Source: Treponema_C sp050320395
GTDB lineage: Bacteria > Spirochaetota > Spirochaetia > Treponematales > Treponemataceae
Length of the DNA: 64,000 nucleotides
Direction of reading: 5' to 3'
Assembly (NCBI RefSeq): GCF_050320395.1
Contig: NZ_CP144459.1
Coordinates: 2,418,001-2,482,000 of the forward strand
Shown: piece by piece, positions 16,848-25,237 of the stretch
Layout: each line of letters opens with the position of its first letter
Numbering within the stretch: position 1 is the first letter of the stretch
The notes under the pieces: generated by a model
What the model was told of the DNA's origin: nothing
Seen by the model: only the letters and a program-made list of their open reading frames with translations
Databases searched by the model: none
Made by a program: the position numbers and the translations under genes

Positions 16848-18505
16848 TTAATTGCGCTCACCGCCGCATAAATACCCGCCTGCCCTATGTGCGGACTTTT
16901 TCCGCAGCCCCAGCGCGACTCGCCGTTTTCAAATTCGGTTTCGATATAGGCAACCGCATCCGTTCCCGAGCCCGAACCGAGTGCATGTTCATGAAAGGCT
17001 TTTATCGTAAAACGCGGAACCGGACTTTGCGCCAAAGCGCGGGTAAAGGCGTCAAGGGGGCCGTTTCCCGCGGCGCTAAGCTCATACACCGAGCCCTCCC
17101 AGCGTATCCGTACGCGGCAGGCCACGGTTTCGGCTGCGTTTCCTTCGGCGCGGCTTTCGGTAAAATCAAGCAGCTCAAGCGGTTCGGTTTTAAACAACCA
17201 GCGTTCGGCAAACAAAGCGTATATTTCGGAGGGACTTAACTCACGCTGCTTTTTATCCGCTTCTCCGGTAATAAAGGCACCGACCGGAACCTGCATCGCC
17301 TTCGGAACGGCAATACCGTAGTGTTCTTCCAAAATCCACGCAGCACCTCCCTTGCCGCTTTGACTGTTTACCCTGATAATTTCCTCATATTCGCGCCCTA
17401 TGTCGTGCGGGTCTATCGGTAAATACGGAATATCCCACAAGGGTTCTTCCGTTCCGGCAAAACGGGCCTTTTGCCGCGCCTGCAAACCCTTTTTTATTGC
17501 ATCCTGATGAGAACCGCTGAAGGCGGTAAATACCAATTCGCCCGCATAAGGATGCCGCGGATGCACGCTCATTCCCGTTAAGCGCTGATAGGCTTGCGAT
17601 AAGGCATTGATGTTTGAAAAATCCAGCTGAGGATTCACCCCCTGTACATACATATTCAGCGCAAGGGTAATAATATCGAGATTGCCCGTCCGTTCCCCGT
17701 TTCCGAAGAGGGTACCTTCAACGCGTTCGGCTCCCGCCATAAGGGCAAGTTCGGCCGAAGCGACGGCGGTTCCCCTGTCATTGTGATTGTGAACGCTGAC
17801 AATAACCGAATCCCTTTGACTTATATGGGTACAAAAATATTCAATTTGATCCGCATACACACTCGGCACTGCACATTCAACAGTTGTCGGCAAATTAAAG
17901 ATGATTTTACCGCTTCCGGTTTTTGCCCATTCTTTTTTTACCGCTTCGCAGATTTCCACCGCAAAATCGATTTCGGTATTCGAAAAACTTTCAGGAGAAT
18001 ATTCAAGTCGAATATCGCTTCCCGGCACGGACGACAGATATTTTTGAACACAGCGCACCCCCTCGCAGGCGATGCGCACAATATCTTGTTTTTCCATATT
18101 GAACGTATATTTACGCTGTGCAGGCGACGTCGAATTGTATATATGAAACACCGCCCTTTTTACGCCGCGCAGACATTCAAAAGTTTTTCGAATCAAATGT
18201 TCTCGTGCCTGACACAATACCTGTATACGCACGTCATCGGGAATAAGATTGTCTTCTATAAGACGGCGTAAAAAACGGTATTCGGTATCCGAGGCGGCCG
18301 GAAATCCCACTTCAATCTCTTTAAAACCGGTTTTTACCAGCAGCTTAAAAAATTCAAGCTTTTGCTCGATGTTCATAGGCACCGGCAATGCCTGGTTTCC
18401 GTCACGTAAATCGACCGATACCCATGAAGGAGCCTTATCAATCACCTTATCCGGCCATAGACGATTTTTAATCGGAATCGTTCCGAAGGGTACATACTTA
18501 GCCAT
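16811..18505 (-). CDS. leuA: 2-isopropylmalate synthase
   Basis: 564 residues, the long (type 2) form. It makes 2-isopropylmalate from 2-oxoisovalerate and acetyl-CoA, the committed step of leucine synthesis. Signatures: the metal and substrate motif VDLRDGNQAL (near residue 31), the second metal motif HNHNDRGTAVAS, and the LeuA C-terminal regulatory domain (from about residue 420). A clear RBS (GAGGAGG) precedes the ATG. Upstream on the same strand is an apparent leucine attenuator, so expression should respond to charged leucyl-tRNA. No other leu gene adjoins, so the rest of the pathway must be elsewhere. Confidence 0.93.
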   Translation of the reverse strand: MAKYVPFGTIPIKNRLWPDKVIDKAPSWVSVDLRDGNQALPVPMNIEQKLEFFKLLVKTGFKEIEVGFPAASDTEYRFLRRLIEDNLIPDDVRIQVLCQAREHLIRKTFECLRGVKRAVFHIYNSTSPAQRKYTFNMEKQDIVRIACEGVRCVQKYLSSVPGSDIRLEYSPESFSNTEIDFAVEICEAVKKEWAKTGSGKIIFNLPTTVECAVPSVYADQIEYFCTHISQRDSVIVSVHNHNDRGTAVASAELALMAGAERVEGTLFGNGERTGNLDIITLALNMYVQGVNPQLDFSNINALSQAYQRLTGMSVHPRHPYAGELVFTAFSGSHQDAIKKGLQARQKARFAGTEEPLWDIPYLPIDPHDIGREYEEIIRVNSQSGKGGAAWILEEHYGIAVPKAMQVPVGAFITGEADKKQRELSPSEIYALFAERWLFKTEPLELLDFTESRAEGNAAETVACRVRIRWEGSVYELSAAGNGPLDAFTRALAQSPVPRFTIKAFHEHALGSGSGTDAVAYIETEFENGESRWGCGKSPHIGQAGIYAAVSAINQLKADESDTDA

Positions 18506-18594
18506 TATTCCTCCTCAGATTTACGGCATCGCAGCCGCAGCGCAATAAAGGTTTTGTCTCAAACCGAACGTTTTTTTACACAATCCCTTTAAAT

Positions 18595-18628
18595 AAAAAA
18601 AAGCCTGCCGCCGAAAGGCAGCAGGCTT
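18595..18628 (-). terminator. Attenuator terminator upstream of leuA
   Basis: Minus-strand hairpin AAGCCTGCTGCC-TTTC-GGCGGCAGGCTT (12-bp stem with one G.U), followed by a run of Ts. It lies 90 bp before the leuA ATG and 20 nt after the leader-peptide stop. Segment 18655-18661 can pair with its 5-prime arm (7 bp) as an antiterminator. Confidence 0.75.
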
Positions 18629-18647
18629 ACAATTACCGTTACAATAA

Positions 18648-18719
18648 TTATACAAAGCCCGTGCATTTTCGGCATACAGAGAAGAATGAGCGTAGAAGCA
18701 AGTGCGTATGTATATTCAT
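18648..18719 (-). CDS. Putative leu leader peptide
   Basis: A 23-codon reading frame, MNIHTHLLLRSFFSVCRKC then TGFV and TAA. Codons 7-9 are TTG CTT CTA, three leucines in a row at 18693-18701. A stalled ribosome there would leave 18655-18661 free to pair with the terminator arm; a ribosome reaching the stop at 18648 would mask it. This is the geometry of a classical amino-acid attenuator. The start coincides with the predicted transcription start, so the leader may be translated without a Shine-Dalgarno. Confidence 0.65.
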   Translation of the reverse strand: MNIHTHLLLRSFFSVCRKCTGFV

Positions 18720-18725
18720 AAGCGA

Positions 18726-18754
18726 AACCTAGCAAAAAAATACAAATCTGTCAA
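18726..18754 (-). promoter_or_regulatory. Promoter of the leu leader
   Basis: Minus-strand TTGACA (18754-18749), 17-bp spacer ending TGC, and TAGGTT (18731-18726). The predicted +1 is the A of the leader ATG. The -35 overlaps the stop codon of the upstream gene. Confidence 0.6.
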
Positions 18755-19659
18755 GGGACGGATTCGCGCACACTATATTTTTTCCCCACAAAGCGTACAT
18801 AGCGCAGCGCGTGGCTCACCTGATAGGCCTGTATATGCAGGACTCGCGCAATTTCATCGTTTGTCGGACGCAGCCTCCCTCGCCGATGAGACAATCTTAA
18901 TTTTGTACGCCAGCTTTGGGTATAATAACCGTAGAGTTTCGAAAGCTTATTAAAAAGAGCGGATTCGGGCGGCATGGTCATAAGCTGCAAAAAACAGCGG
19001 TTTTTCATCATGTAATAATTATTCAGCCTATATTGATTTTCTTTATAGCGCTTTAATCGTTGCTGCATACAGTGTTCAAGTTTACGCTTATATTCATAAA
19101 TCTCCTCTTCGGTATATCCGGTCATTTTCGATAACCGGCAAATCTGAGATTCCGTTAAAAAATAACAAGCTTTTAATGCCAAAATAAGCATATGGGTCGA
19201 ATTCAACTTTTTTTCCGCCGCAGTTTTTTTATAGGAGGTGCCGGTATAACTGTCATTCAAATACGAAACCCCGCTGTCTTCAACCGCATCCGCATACAGG
19301 CCCTCCCGCAGCGAACACTCCTCATCCGCTTGATATTTTTCGCTCAGATAATAGACAATTGAAGATTCATGAGCCCTTTGCCGATAAAACTCCTTATATT
19401 CGGACTTTAAAAGGTTTAATACAATGGAGCAGATATAGGTCGAAAAAAAAGCCTTTGTATTCGAATAATTTGCAATATATGTCGGCAGGCATTCAAGCAG
19501 TTTGACTATTATATTGCTTTTCACATCGGGATCGATATGCACTAAACCGAAAACCCGCGGATGAACATAGATGTATATAATCATTTGTCTTACACCCTCA
19601 TCCAAAGAAATACGCTTTTGCACAATCGCATTATAGATTCCGTTCATTTCTTTTATCAT
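18751..19659 (-). CDS. Uncharacterised helical protein with C-terminal helix-turn-helix
   Basis: 302 residues from ATG 19659, chosen for its GAGGAGG Shine-Dalgarno; an upstream in-frame ATG at 19734 lacks one. It is basic, tyrosine-rich and helical. The C-terminal PTNDEIARVLHIQAYQVSHALRYVRF looks like a helix-turn-helix of the sigma-70 region 4 or LuxR kind, and the FFSTYICSIVLNLLKSEYKEFYRQ segment resembles a sigma region 2. I do not recognise it as a known family. It may be a divergent sigma factor or transcription regulator. Its end abuts the leu-leader promoter. Confidence 0.5.
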   Translation of the reverse strand: MIKEMNGIYNAIVQKRISLDEGVRQMIIYIYVHPRVFGLVHIDPDVKSNIIVKLLECLPTYIANYSNTKAFFSTYICSIVLNLLKSEYKEFYRQRAHESSIVYYLSEKYQADEECSLREGLYADAVEDSGVSYLNDSYTGTSYKKTAAEKKLNSTHMLILALKACYFLTESQICRLSKMTGYTEEEIYEYKRKLEHCMQQRLKRYKENQYRLNNYYMMKNRCFLQLMTMPPESALFNKLSKLYGYYTQSWRTKLRLSHRRGRLRPTNDEIARVLHIQAYQVSHALRYVRFVGKKYSVRESVP

Positions 19660-19860
19660 TTTGAACCTCCTCGTCCTGTATCGGCGATACTCTATATGCA
19701 AAATCCGTGCCAAAACCGAACAAAAAAGCATCAAAACGGATTTTATTGTATTACCGATAATTAGTAAAAAAGAAGGTAAAAGGAAGAGATATATATGCGG
19801 AGTATTTTTTTATAGATATAAAAAGAATTATTTATAAAAATCCGGTATAAAACAGGGATT

Positions 19861-20844
19861 TTAAATATTTTTTTCAAATTCCCCGATTATTTTTGGAATA
19901 ATATCGTCAAGTACGCCTTCAATACTTAAGCCGGAAGCGTTTTTATGTCCTCCGCCTCCGAAGCGGGCGGCAACGGCGCTTACATCGATTTCACCCTTTG
20001 AGCGGAACCCGACCGTACAGCTGTTTTCATTTTCCTGGCGGAATACCGCAACGGCGCATACGTTTTCGGTTGCCAAAAGGATTTGGTACAAAATATCGGT
20101 ATCCCGTCCGTCCCTGCCGTATTTTTTCGTATCTTCAAGCGTTTCGTAGGTTACCAGCAGCTTTCCGCCGCAATGAACGCTTATCCTGTCCAGCACAAGA
20201 GCCAAGAGTTTACGGGTTGCAAGAGGTTTACTGCCTGTCATCTCCGCATAGGTGCGGCGGGGATCCGTTCCCGCTTTAACCAAGCGGCCGGCCGCATAAA
20301 AAACCTCCGAACTTCCGCTGTCCAAAAAACGGAAAAAGCCCGTATCCGTTCCCAAACCGAAAAAAAGCAATTCCGCAAGTTCTTTATCGGGTTCACCGAA
20401 AAAATGTTCATATAATTGCTGAATTAAAAATGCGGTTGCCGGAGCCTTGGGATTTATAATGCATAAATCGCTTGACGGAAGCGATGTTTTGTGATGATCG
20501 ATTATAAAGCTTTTAAAGCCGCTTACCTGCTTTTCTATAACTTCTCCCAGCCTGAACATCTCCGAACAATCGACAATAAACAAACCGGTTTTTTCAGGAT
20601 TTGTACACAGGGGTTTGTATTGGGTAAAAAAAAGCTTTTCGTATTTTTTTATTTCCGTTCGTTTAAACGGCCCGGCTGAAAGCACCTGACAGGGTTTTCC
20701 GAATTTTTTTAAAATACGGGCCAAGCCGAGAGAACTTGAAACACAGTCGCCGTCGGGTTCTTTATGTCCGGCTATAACAAAGGCATCGTGTTCCGATATA
20801 AAATCATAAAAAAGCTTAAATCGGGTATCGGGTATGGAAAGCAT
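19861..20844 (-). CDS. DHH-family phosphoesterase (NrnA-like)
   Basis: 327 residues from ATG 20844, preceded by AAAAGG; the longer frame upstream would run into the next gene. It has the DHH signature: GHKEPDGDCVSSSLGLARIL (first Asp motif), FIVDCSE, the FIIDHHKTS motif and the late GGGGHKNASG of the DHHA1 domain. NrnA proteins degrade short RNA oligomers and dephosphorylate pAp with manganese. The gene lies 68 bp downstream of a secreted-protein gene on the same strand. Confidence 0.92.
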   Translation of the reverse strand: MLSIPDTRFKLFYDFISEHDAFVIAGHKEPDGDCVSSSLGLARILKKFGKPCQVLSAGPFKRTEIKKYEKLFFTQYKPLCTNPEKTGLFIVDCSEMFRLGEVIEKQVSGFKSFIIDHHKTSLPSSDLCIINPKAPATAFLIQQLYEHFFGEPDKELAELLFFGLGTDTGFFRFLDSGSSEVFYAAGRLVKAGTDPRRTYAEMTGSKPLATRKLLALVLDRISVHCGGKLLVTYETLEDTKKYGRDGRDTDILYQILLATENVCAVAVFRQENENSCTVGFRSKGEIDVSAVAARFGGGGHKNASGLSIEGVLDDIIPKIIGEFEKNI

Positions 20845-20912
20845 AAAAACCTTTTTATATAAGAAAGGGCCGCATAAAAAGCAATGCTTTTTTACAGCCC
20901 CCAACAACTCTC

Positions 20913-21311
20913 CTACTCGAGCTTTAAAGTATCTTTTTGCTTGGCCGCCCCCACATCGGTGGTTTGGTTCAAGGTTTCCCAAGCCATATCCGTCCTGCTT
21001 AAGGGCATATTTAAAACAATCTTTGAAAAGGCACCGTCCGTATACTGCAAAGTCATATAGGGAGTAACGGGAGTCCGGTATGTATTGAGTACGCCCTTTC
21101 CGCTTCCCGATTTAAACCATTCGGTAGGAACGGTAACTTGTCCCAAGTCCATACTGTTTGTATAGTACATAATAATATATGCATCGGGATGAGCATAAAC
21201 CTTATAGACCTTTATATTGCGGTAAATAACGGAATTATCGACTCCTTCCGCGCCGAACAGTAAGGCGGCACATACGAGAAAAATCGCCGTCAATAAGATT
21301 GTCTTTTTCAT
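20913..21311 (-). CDS. Secreted conserved treponemal protein
   Basis: 132 residues from ATG 21311, preceded by GAGGAGG. The N-terminus (KKTILLTAIFLVCAALLFGAEG) is a clean signal peptide with an AxG-type cleavage site; the mature part of about 110 residues is beta-rich with VYAHPDAYIIMYYT and TVPTEWFKSGSGKG. I do not recognise a named domain. It is probably periplasmic. Same strand as the DHH gene below it, with no close coupling. Confidence 0.6.
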   Translation of the reverse strand: MKKTILLTAIFLVCAALLFGAEGVDNSVIYRNIKVYKVYAHPDAYIIMYYTNSMDLGQVTVPTEWFKSGSGKGVLNTYRTPVTPYMTLQYTDGAFSKIVLNMPLSRTDMAWETLNQTTDVGAAKQKDTLKLE

Positions 21312-21497
21312 TTTATCCTCCTCGCGGGTTTGTTCTATAATACAAGGCATTGGGATTTTTTACAAGGGGGGATATTTAAAAACGGCATTTTTTATTGCTA
21401 TTTGTGTACCGGAATGATTTTAACCGTTGAGAACATTCGCCTTGCAGTTTTCCGCTTGTTCATGCTATGATGTTTACAGAAGGAATACAAGCAGAAT

Positions 21498-22370
21498 ATG
21501 AATATAGCATGGATAGGAGCCGGCGTTATGGGCTCTTCAATGGCGCGTCATCTGGTACAGGCGGGACACAAGGTAAAAATATACAACCGCAGCCCGGCAA
21601 AATGTGAAGCCTTAAAAAAGTACGGCATAGAACCCGCCGCAACAATAGCCGAATGCGTACAAGGGGCGCAGGCGGTGTTTACGATTGTCGGCGCTCCTTC
21701 CGATGTCGAGCAGGTATATTTGGGAGAAAAAGGCATTTTCCGCCATGCCGGAACGGGAGCTTTTTTAGTCGATATGACCACATCCTCCCCCGTTTTGGCA
21801 AAGCGCTTGTACGATACCGCACATTCTGCAGAATTTGCGCATAAAAAATTCCGCGTTGCCGATGCCCCCGTTTCCGGAGGTGACACGGGAGCGCAAAATG
21901 CAACCCTTTCGATAATGGTCGGTGCCGACAAAGAAGACTTTGCGGAACTGTTGCCCCTCTTTCAAATTATGGGAAAAACAATTACGCATATAGGACCTGC
22001 CGGAAGCGGTCAGCATTGTAAAGCATGCAATCAAATCGCCATTGCGGGAACCTTGGCAGGCTGCGCCGAAGCCATGGGTTACGCCATGCAAAACGGATTG
22101 AACCCCGAAATTATTTTACAAGCCATTGCAAAAGGGGCGGCGGGAAGCTGGCAAATGGATTACAATGTGCCCAAAATGCTTCAAAACGATTTTGCACCCG
22201 GTTTTTTTATCAAACACTTTATAAAAGATATGAAAATCGCCCAAAGCGTTATGAGCGAACAAAACAAAAAATTACCGGTTTTGGATACGGTACTTTCAAT
22301 GTTTGAAGAACTTGAACAAAAAGGCTTTGCCGAAAGCGGCACACAGCGGATTATAGACTGGTACAAATAG
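21498..22370 (+). CDS. NAD(P)-dependent beta-hydroxyacid dehydrogenase (HIBADH-like)
   Basis: 290 residues of the 3-hydroxyisobutyrate dehydrogenase family. Signatures: the Rossmann loop IAWIGAGVMGSSMARHL, the NRSPAK cofactor loop, the substrate motif DAPVSGGDTGAQNATL and the GSGQHCKACNQIAIA helix with its catalytic lysine, here in the position of the family GxxGxGxxxKxxxN. It reduces or oxidises a small beta-hydroxyacid; substrate unknown. Good -10 and Shine-Dalgarno upstream. It is followed by rdgB 24 bp later. Confidence 0.9.
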   Translation: MNIAWIGAGVMGSSMARHLVQAGHKVKIYNRSPAKCEALKKYGIEPAATIAECVQGAQAVFTIVGAPSDVEQVYLGEKGIFRHAGTGAFLVDMTTSSPVLAKRLYDTAHSAEFAHKKFRVADAPVSGGDTGAQNATLSIMVGADKEDFAELLPLFQIMGKTITHIGPAGSGQHCKACNQIAIAGTLAGCAEAMGYAMQNGLNPEIILQAIAKGAAGSWQMDYNVPKMLQNDFAPGFFIKHFIKDMKIAQSVMSEQNKKLPVLDTVLSMFEELEQKGFAESGTQRIIDWYK

Positions 22371-22381
22371 AAAAAAAACGC

Positions 22382-22387
22382 TATACT
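22382..22387 (+). promoter_or_regulatory. Possible -10 element just before rdgB
   Basis: TATACT ends 7 nt before the rdgB ATG; the intervening bases are Ts and there is no Shine-Dalgarno. The -35 is poor, so this is the weakest of the leaderless candidates. Confidence 0.35.
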
Positions 22388-22394
22388 TTTTTTT

Positions 22395-23027
22395 ATGACA
22401 CTGTACCTTGCAACGGGCAACCTGCACAAAAAAAAAGAAATGCAGGAAATTTGCCGCGGCCATACGATTTTAATTCCTTCGGATAAGGGAATCGACTTTA
22501 ACCCGATTGAAAACGGAAACGGTTTTTTTGAAAACGCCTTGATAAAAGCGCGCGCCCTGTGGGAAATTGTCAAAGAACCGGTACTTGCCGACGATTCGGG
22601 CATTTGCGTCGACATTCTCGGCGGCGCCCCGGGTATCTACTCGGCACGGTACGCGGGAAGCGCCTTTCCGAAAGGAAGGCCCGACGGAACGAAGATTCCG
22701 CAGGAAGAGCAAAACCGTCTGCTTTTGCAAGCCGTCAATGAAGCGGCAGATAAAGCGGCGCAAACATCCTGCGAGCTGCGCCGCTGCCGCTATGTATGTG
22801 CAATGGTTTTATATTTGGAAAAAGAGCGTTTTTACTGCGTGCAGGAAACGTTTGAGGGCACGCTTATAGAAGATATCGAACAAAGCCGCGGCAAAGGCGG
22901 CTTCGGCTACGACCCGATCGTCTTTTTAAGCCAACACGGAAAAACCGTCGCCGAATTATCCGATGAAGAAAAAAACAACATGTCTCACCGCGGAAAGGCG
23001 GCGCGTAAAATACTGCAATTACTATAA
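22395..23027 (+). CDS. rdgB: Non-canonical purine NTP pyrophosphatase (RdgB/HAM1)
   Basis: 210 residues. The family removes ITP and XTP from the nucleotide pool. It shows LYLATGNLHKKKEMQEI at the N-terminus, PVLADDSGICVDILGGAPGIYSARYAG as the substrate loop, GKGGFGYDPIVF and the late MSHRGKAARKIL, all standard. No Shine-Dalgarno is present; the mRNA may be leaderless or the gene read through from the dehydrogenase. It overlaps the 3-prime end of the opposite methyltransferase by 43 bp. Confidence 0.94.
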   Translation: MTLYLATGNLHKKKEMQEICRGHTILIPSDKGIDFNPIENGNGFFENALIKARALWEIVKEPVLADDSGICVDILGGAPGIYSARYAGSAFPKGRPDGTKIPQEEQNRLLLQAVNEAADKAAQTSCELRRCRYVCAMVLYLEKERFYCVQETFEGTLIEDIEQSRGKGGFGYDPIVFLSQHGKTVAELSDEEKNNMSHRGKAARKILQLL

Positions 23028-23821
23028 GTACCGCAATATTCAAAGCCCGCACGTTCTGCGCATGCTTTAAGCGCTTTTTCGGTATAAAAGCTCACATGGG
23101 TCGTATCTTCTTTATACCACCACGAACGGAAGGCCGATTCAGCGGCTTGGGCATTCGCGCCGGCGGCGATTTCAGCCCCTGAACTCGTATCAGCCCCTGC
23201 TTCACCGCCGCTTTCAGGCGCAAAAAGCGTTTGTACGGCCGCATAGCCGCCCTTTTTGCATGCACGGGCAAGACCTGCAAAGCCCTCGTGCGGGTTTTCA
23301 AAATGCTCGGCAACCTCAAGACACAAAACCGCATCCGCGCCGCCTTCGAAAAAAGGCGTATCGGGGGCAAAAAAAGGATCCCGGCCGCGAATCTCGGTAT
23401 TTTCGGGCAAGAGGCCGCCGCATGCATAAGAGTGTAAAAGCTCAACCAGAGAACCGTTACCGCAGCCGTAATCAAAAATCGAATGCGGCGGCCGGCCGAG
23501 CAGCTCCCTTATATGCACAAGGGCGGTATCGGCAAAGTTTTCTAAAAACGAACGGTATCCCGCGTCGGAAAGATTGTTGTTGTGCAAAAGATAGCGCTTT
23601 TTTTGTTCGGCTTTCGGCAAAAAATATTCCGGCAGTAAAAAAAAGCCTCCGCAGCCCCCGTTCCCCGTACAGTGCATAAAACACCGCTCGTGCAGGCGGG
23701 ATTCATGCTCATGTACGGCTGCCGTTCTATCCCGAACCGTTTTTTTGTGCTTGGACACACAGCGTATTTCTTTGAGTTCAATGCCCCCGCAAAAGGGACA
23801 GTATTTTATATTTTCGTCCAT
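22985..23821 (-). CDS. Class I SAM-dependent methyltransferase with zinc-ribbon start
   Basis: 278 residues. The N-terminus has CPFCGG, with further cysteines downstream that could complete a zinc ribbon. The methyltransferase part has SIFDYGCGNGSLVELL (SAM-binding loop), VLCLEVAEHFENP and the late DTTHVSFYTEKAL, the pattern of methyltransferases acting on lipids or glycans or in ubiquinone-like pathways. Target unknown. Cytoplasmic. It ends convergently over rdgB. Confidence 0.8.
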   Translation of the reverse strand: MDENIKYCPFCGGIELKEIRCVSKHKKTVRDRTAAVHEHESRLHERCFMHCTGNGGCGGFFLLPEYFLPKAEQKKRYLLHNNNLSDAGYRSFLENFADTALVHIRELLGRPPHSIFDYGCGNGSLVELLHSYACGGLLPENTEIRGRDPFFAPDTPFFEGGADAVLCLEVAEHFENPHEGFAGLARACKKGGYAAVQTLFAPESGGEAGADTSSGAEIAAGANAQAAESAFRSWWYKEDTTHVSFYTEKALKACAERAGFEYCGTYSNCSILRAAFPR

Positions 23822-23861
23822 TGTATTCGCTAAAACAGTCTAACATTTTTTTATAAAAAGT

Positions 23862-23889
23862 TAAAGTTTTTTTTATCCTCGTCCGATAT
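23862..23889 (+). promoter_or_regulatory. Sigma-28-like promoter of flaB1
   Basis: TAAA (23862-23865) and CCGATAT (23883-23889) match the flagellar sigma consensus (TAAA...(G)CCGATA) with a slightly long gap. The predicted leader is about 155 nt. Confidence 0.6.
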
Positions 23890-23932
23890 ATATGAGGAGA
23901 GAGCCATAGCTGTAATCCTTCGTCGAAGTAAA

Positions 23933-23954
23933 ACAGCCGGGTACTCTCGGCTGT
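23933..23954 (+). promoter_or_regulatory. Hairpin in the flaB1 leader
   Basis: Stem ACAGCCG/CGGCTGT with an 8-nt loop. Too little U follows for a terminator; it is part of the structured leader. Confidence 0.6.
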
Positions 23955-24007
23955 GTAAGAGTCATGACTGTAGCCTTGTAATTACTTCATGAGTCCTTAC
24001 ACAATAC

Positions 24008-24045
24008 GACAGCAAGGACGCTGTCTTTTAATATATCCATGGAGG
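24008..24045 (+). promoter_or_regulatory. Paired CsrA-type sites in the flaB1 leader
   Basis: Hairpin GACAGC/GCTGTC (24008-24013, 24020-24025) presents AAGGA (24014-24018) in its loop, the preferred CsrA context. A second GGA motif, ATGGA, is 25 nt downstream at 24039-24043 and overlaps the Shine-Dalgarno GGAGG (24041-24045). Two such sites at similar distance control flagellin translation in Bacillus. Confidence 0.6.
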
Positions 24046-24051
24046 AATCAC

Positions 24052-24912
24052 ATGATTATCAACCACAACATGTCGGCAATGTACTCAAATCGTACCTTGG
24101 GCGTAACCAACCTGGCGCAGGCTAAAGACATGGAAAAATTGTCTTCCGGTATGAAAATTAACCGTGCCGGCGACGATGCTTCCGGCTTGGCGGTTTCGGA
24201 AAAAATGCGCTCACAAATCCGCGGTTTGAATCAGGCTTCACGCAACGCGCAAAACGGTATCAGTTTTATACAGGTAAGCGAAGGCTATCTGCAGGAAACC
24301 ACCGATATCATGCGCCGTATTCGTGAACTTGCAGTACAGTCATCCAACGGCATCTACAGCGATGAAGACCGCATGCAGATTCAAGTTGAAGTTTCTCAGC
24401 TTGTAGCGGAAGTGGACAGAATCGCCAGCCATGCCCAGTTCAACGGTATGAACATGTTGACCGGACGTTTTGCACGCCAAACCGGTGAAAACACCGTTAC
24501 CGCTTCCATGTGGCTGCACATCGGTGCAAACATGGACCAGCGCATGCAGGTTTTTATCGGCACGATGACCGCTATGGCCATCGGTATCCGCGATGTAGGC
24601 TCCGAAAAAATCATGTCAATCGCCGCTCCCGATGACGCCAACCGCGCTATCGGTACTATTGACGAAGGCTTGAAGAAAATCAACAAGCAGCGTGCCGACC
24701 TCGGTGCGTACCAAAACAGGCTCGAACAGACAGTCAAAGGACTCGATGTTGCCGCGGAAAACCTGCAGGCAGCCGAATCCACCATCCGCGACACCGATAT
24801 GGCGCACCAGATGGTTGACTTCACCAAGAACCGGATTTTGGCACAAGCCGGCACGGCTATGCTGGCACAGGCCAACGCAACGACGCAAAACGTCTTAACA
24901 TTGCTCCAATAG
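24052..24912 (+). CDS. flaB1: Periplasmic flagellar filament core protein FlaB1
   Basis: 286 residues; start at ATG 24052 (GGAGG 7 nt upstream, conserved MIINHNMSAMY). The sequence follows treponemal FlaB1 closely: KLSSGMKINRAGDDASGLAVSEKM in the N-terminal D0/D1 helix region, the central SHAQFNGMNMLTGRFARQTG, and the C-terminal helix ending LAQANATTQNVLTLLQ. There is no D2/D3 insertion, as in all FlaBs. It forms the core of the periplasmic filament; no signal peptide, because it is exported by the flagellar type III system. Gene order flaB1-flaB3-fliD is that of other treponemes. Confidence 0.95.
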   Translation: MIINHNMSAMYSNRTLGVTNLAQAKDMEKLSSGMKINRAGDDASGLAVSEKMRSQIRGLNQASRNAQNGISFIQVSEGYLQETTDIMRRIRELAVQSSNGIYSDEDRMQIQVEVSQLVAEVDRIASHAQFNGMNMLTGRFARQTGENTVTASMWLHIGANMDQRMQVFIGTMTAMAIGIRDVGSEKIMSIAAPDDANRAIGTIDEGLKKINKQRADLGAYQNRLEQTVKGLDVAAENLQAAESTIRDTDMAHQMVDFTKNRILAQAGTAMLAQANATTQNVLTLLQ

Positions 24913-24926
24913 TATTGTATAAGGGC

Positions 24927-24955
24927 TTGTGGGAACGCGGAAGCTGTGTTATAAT
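24927..24955 (+). promoter_or_regulatory. Possible flaB3 promoter within a stem-loop
   Basis: TTGTGG (24927-24932), 17-bp spacer and TATAAT (24950-24955). The same bases lie in a stem-loop whose arms are CGGAAGC (24938-24944) and GCTTCCG (24966-24972), so the element may instead be the flaB1 3-prime hairpin. Either reading is possible. Confidence 0.35.
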
Positions 24956-25205
24956 AATAACAAGGGCTTCCGTGCCCGCAGCTTGAGCGGTTTTCTCCCA
25001 CTGTTTTTCCGAAAAATTCCCCCAAGCTGTTATATGAATGCTTTTTAGAGGCATGCGTTTTACATTACGGCTCAAATCGTTGTGTAAAACAAGAGAACAT
25101 TGACAGCTCCCTCCTCGTGATTGCGTAACGGCAGAAGCGGTTACGGCTGTAAAGTGCTTATCCGTACAATGCAGCGTAACGGTTCCTGTCGTACGGGTTC
25201 TAAAA

Positions 25206-25237
25206 CGGAATGAAGAAGGCGCAAAGTCTTCATTCCG
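25206..25237 (+). promoter_or_regulatory. Perfect 11-bp hairpin in the flaB3 leader
   Basis: CGGAATGAAGA pairs with TCTTCATTCCG around a 10-nt loop. ACGGA at the base (25205-25209) fits the CsrA core ANGGA. The 24913-25302 gap also has a small AAAGCA/TGCTTT hairpin (25260-25274) and no gene I can support. Confidence 0.6.

Noticed and set aside
18595..18628. Simple terminator of the upstream 302-residue gene
   Set aside because: It could act so, but it is 120 bp beyond that stop, and the intervening promoter and Leu-rich leader explain its place better. Kept as attenuator with moderate confidence.
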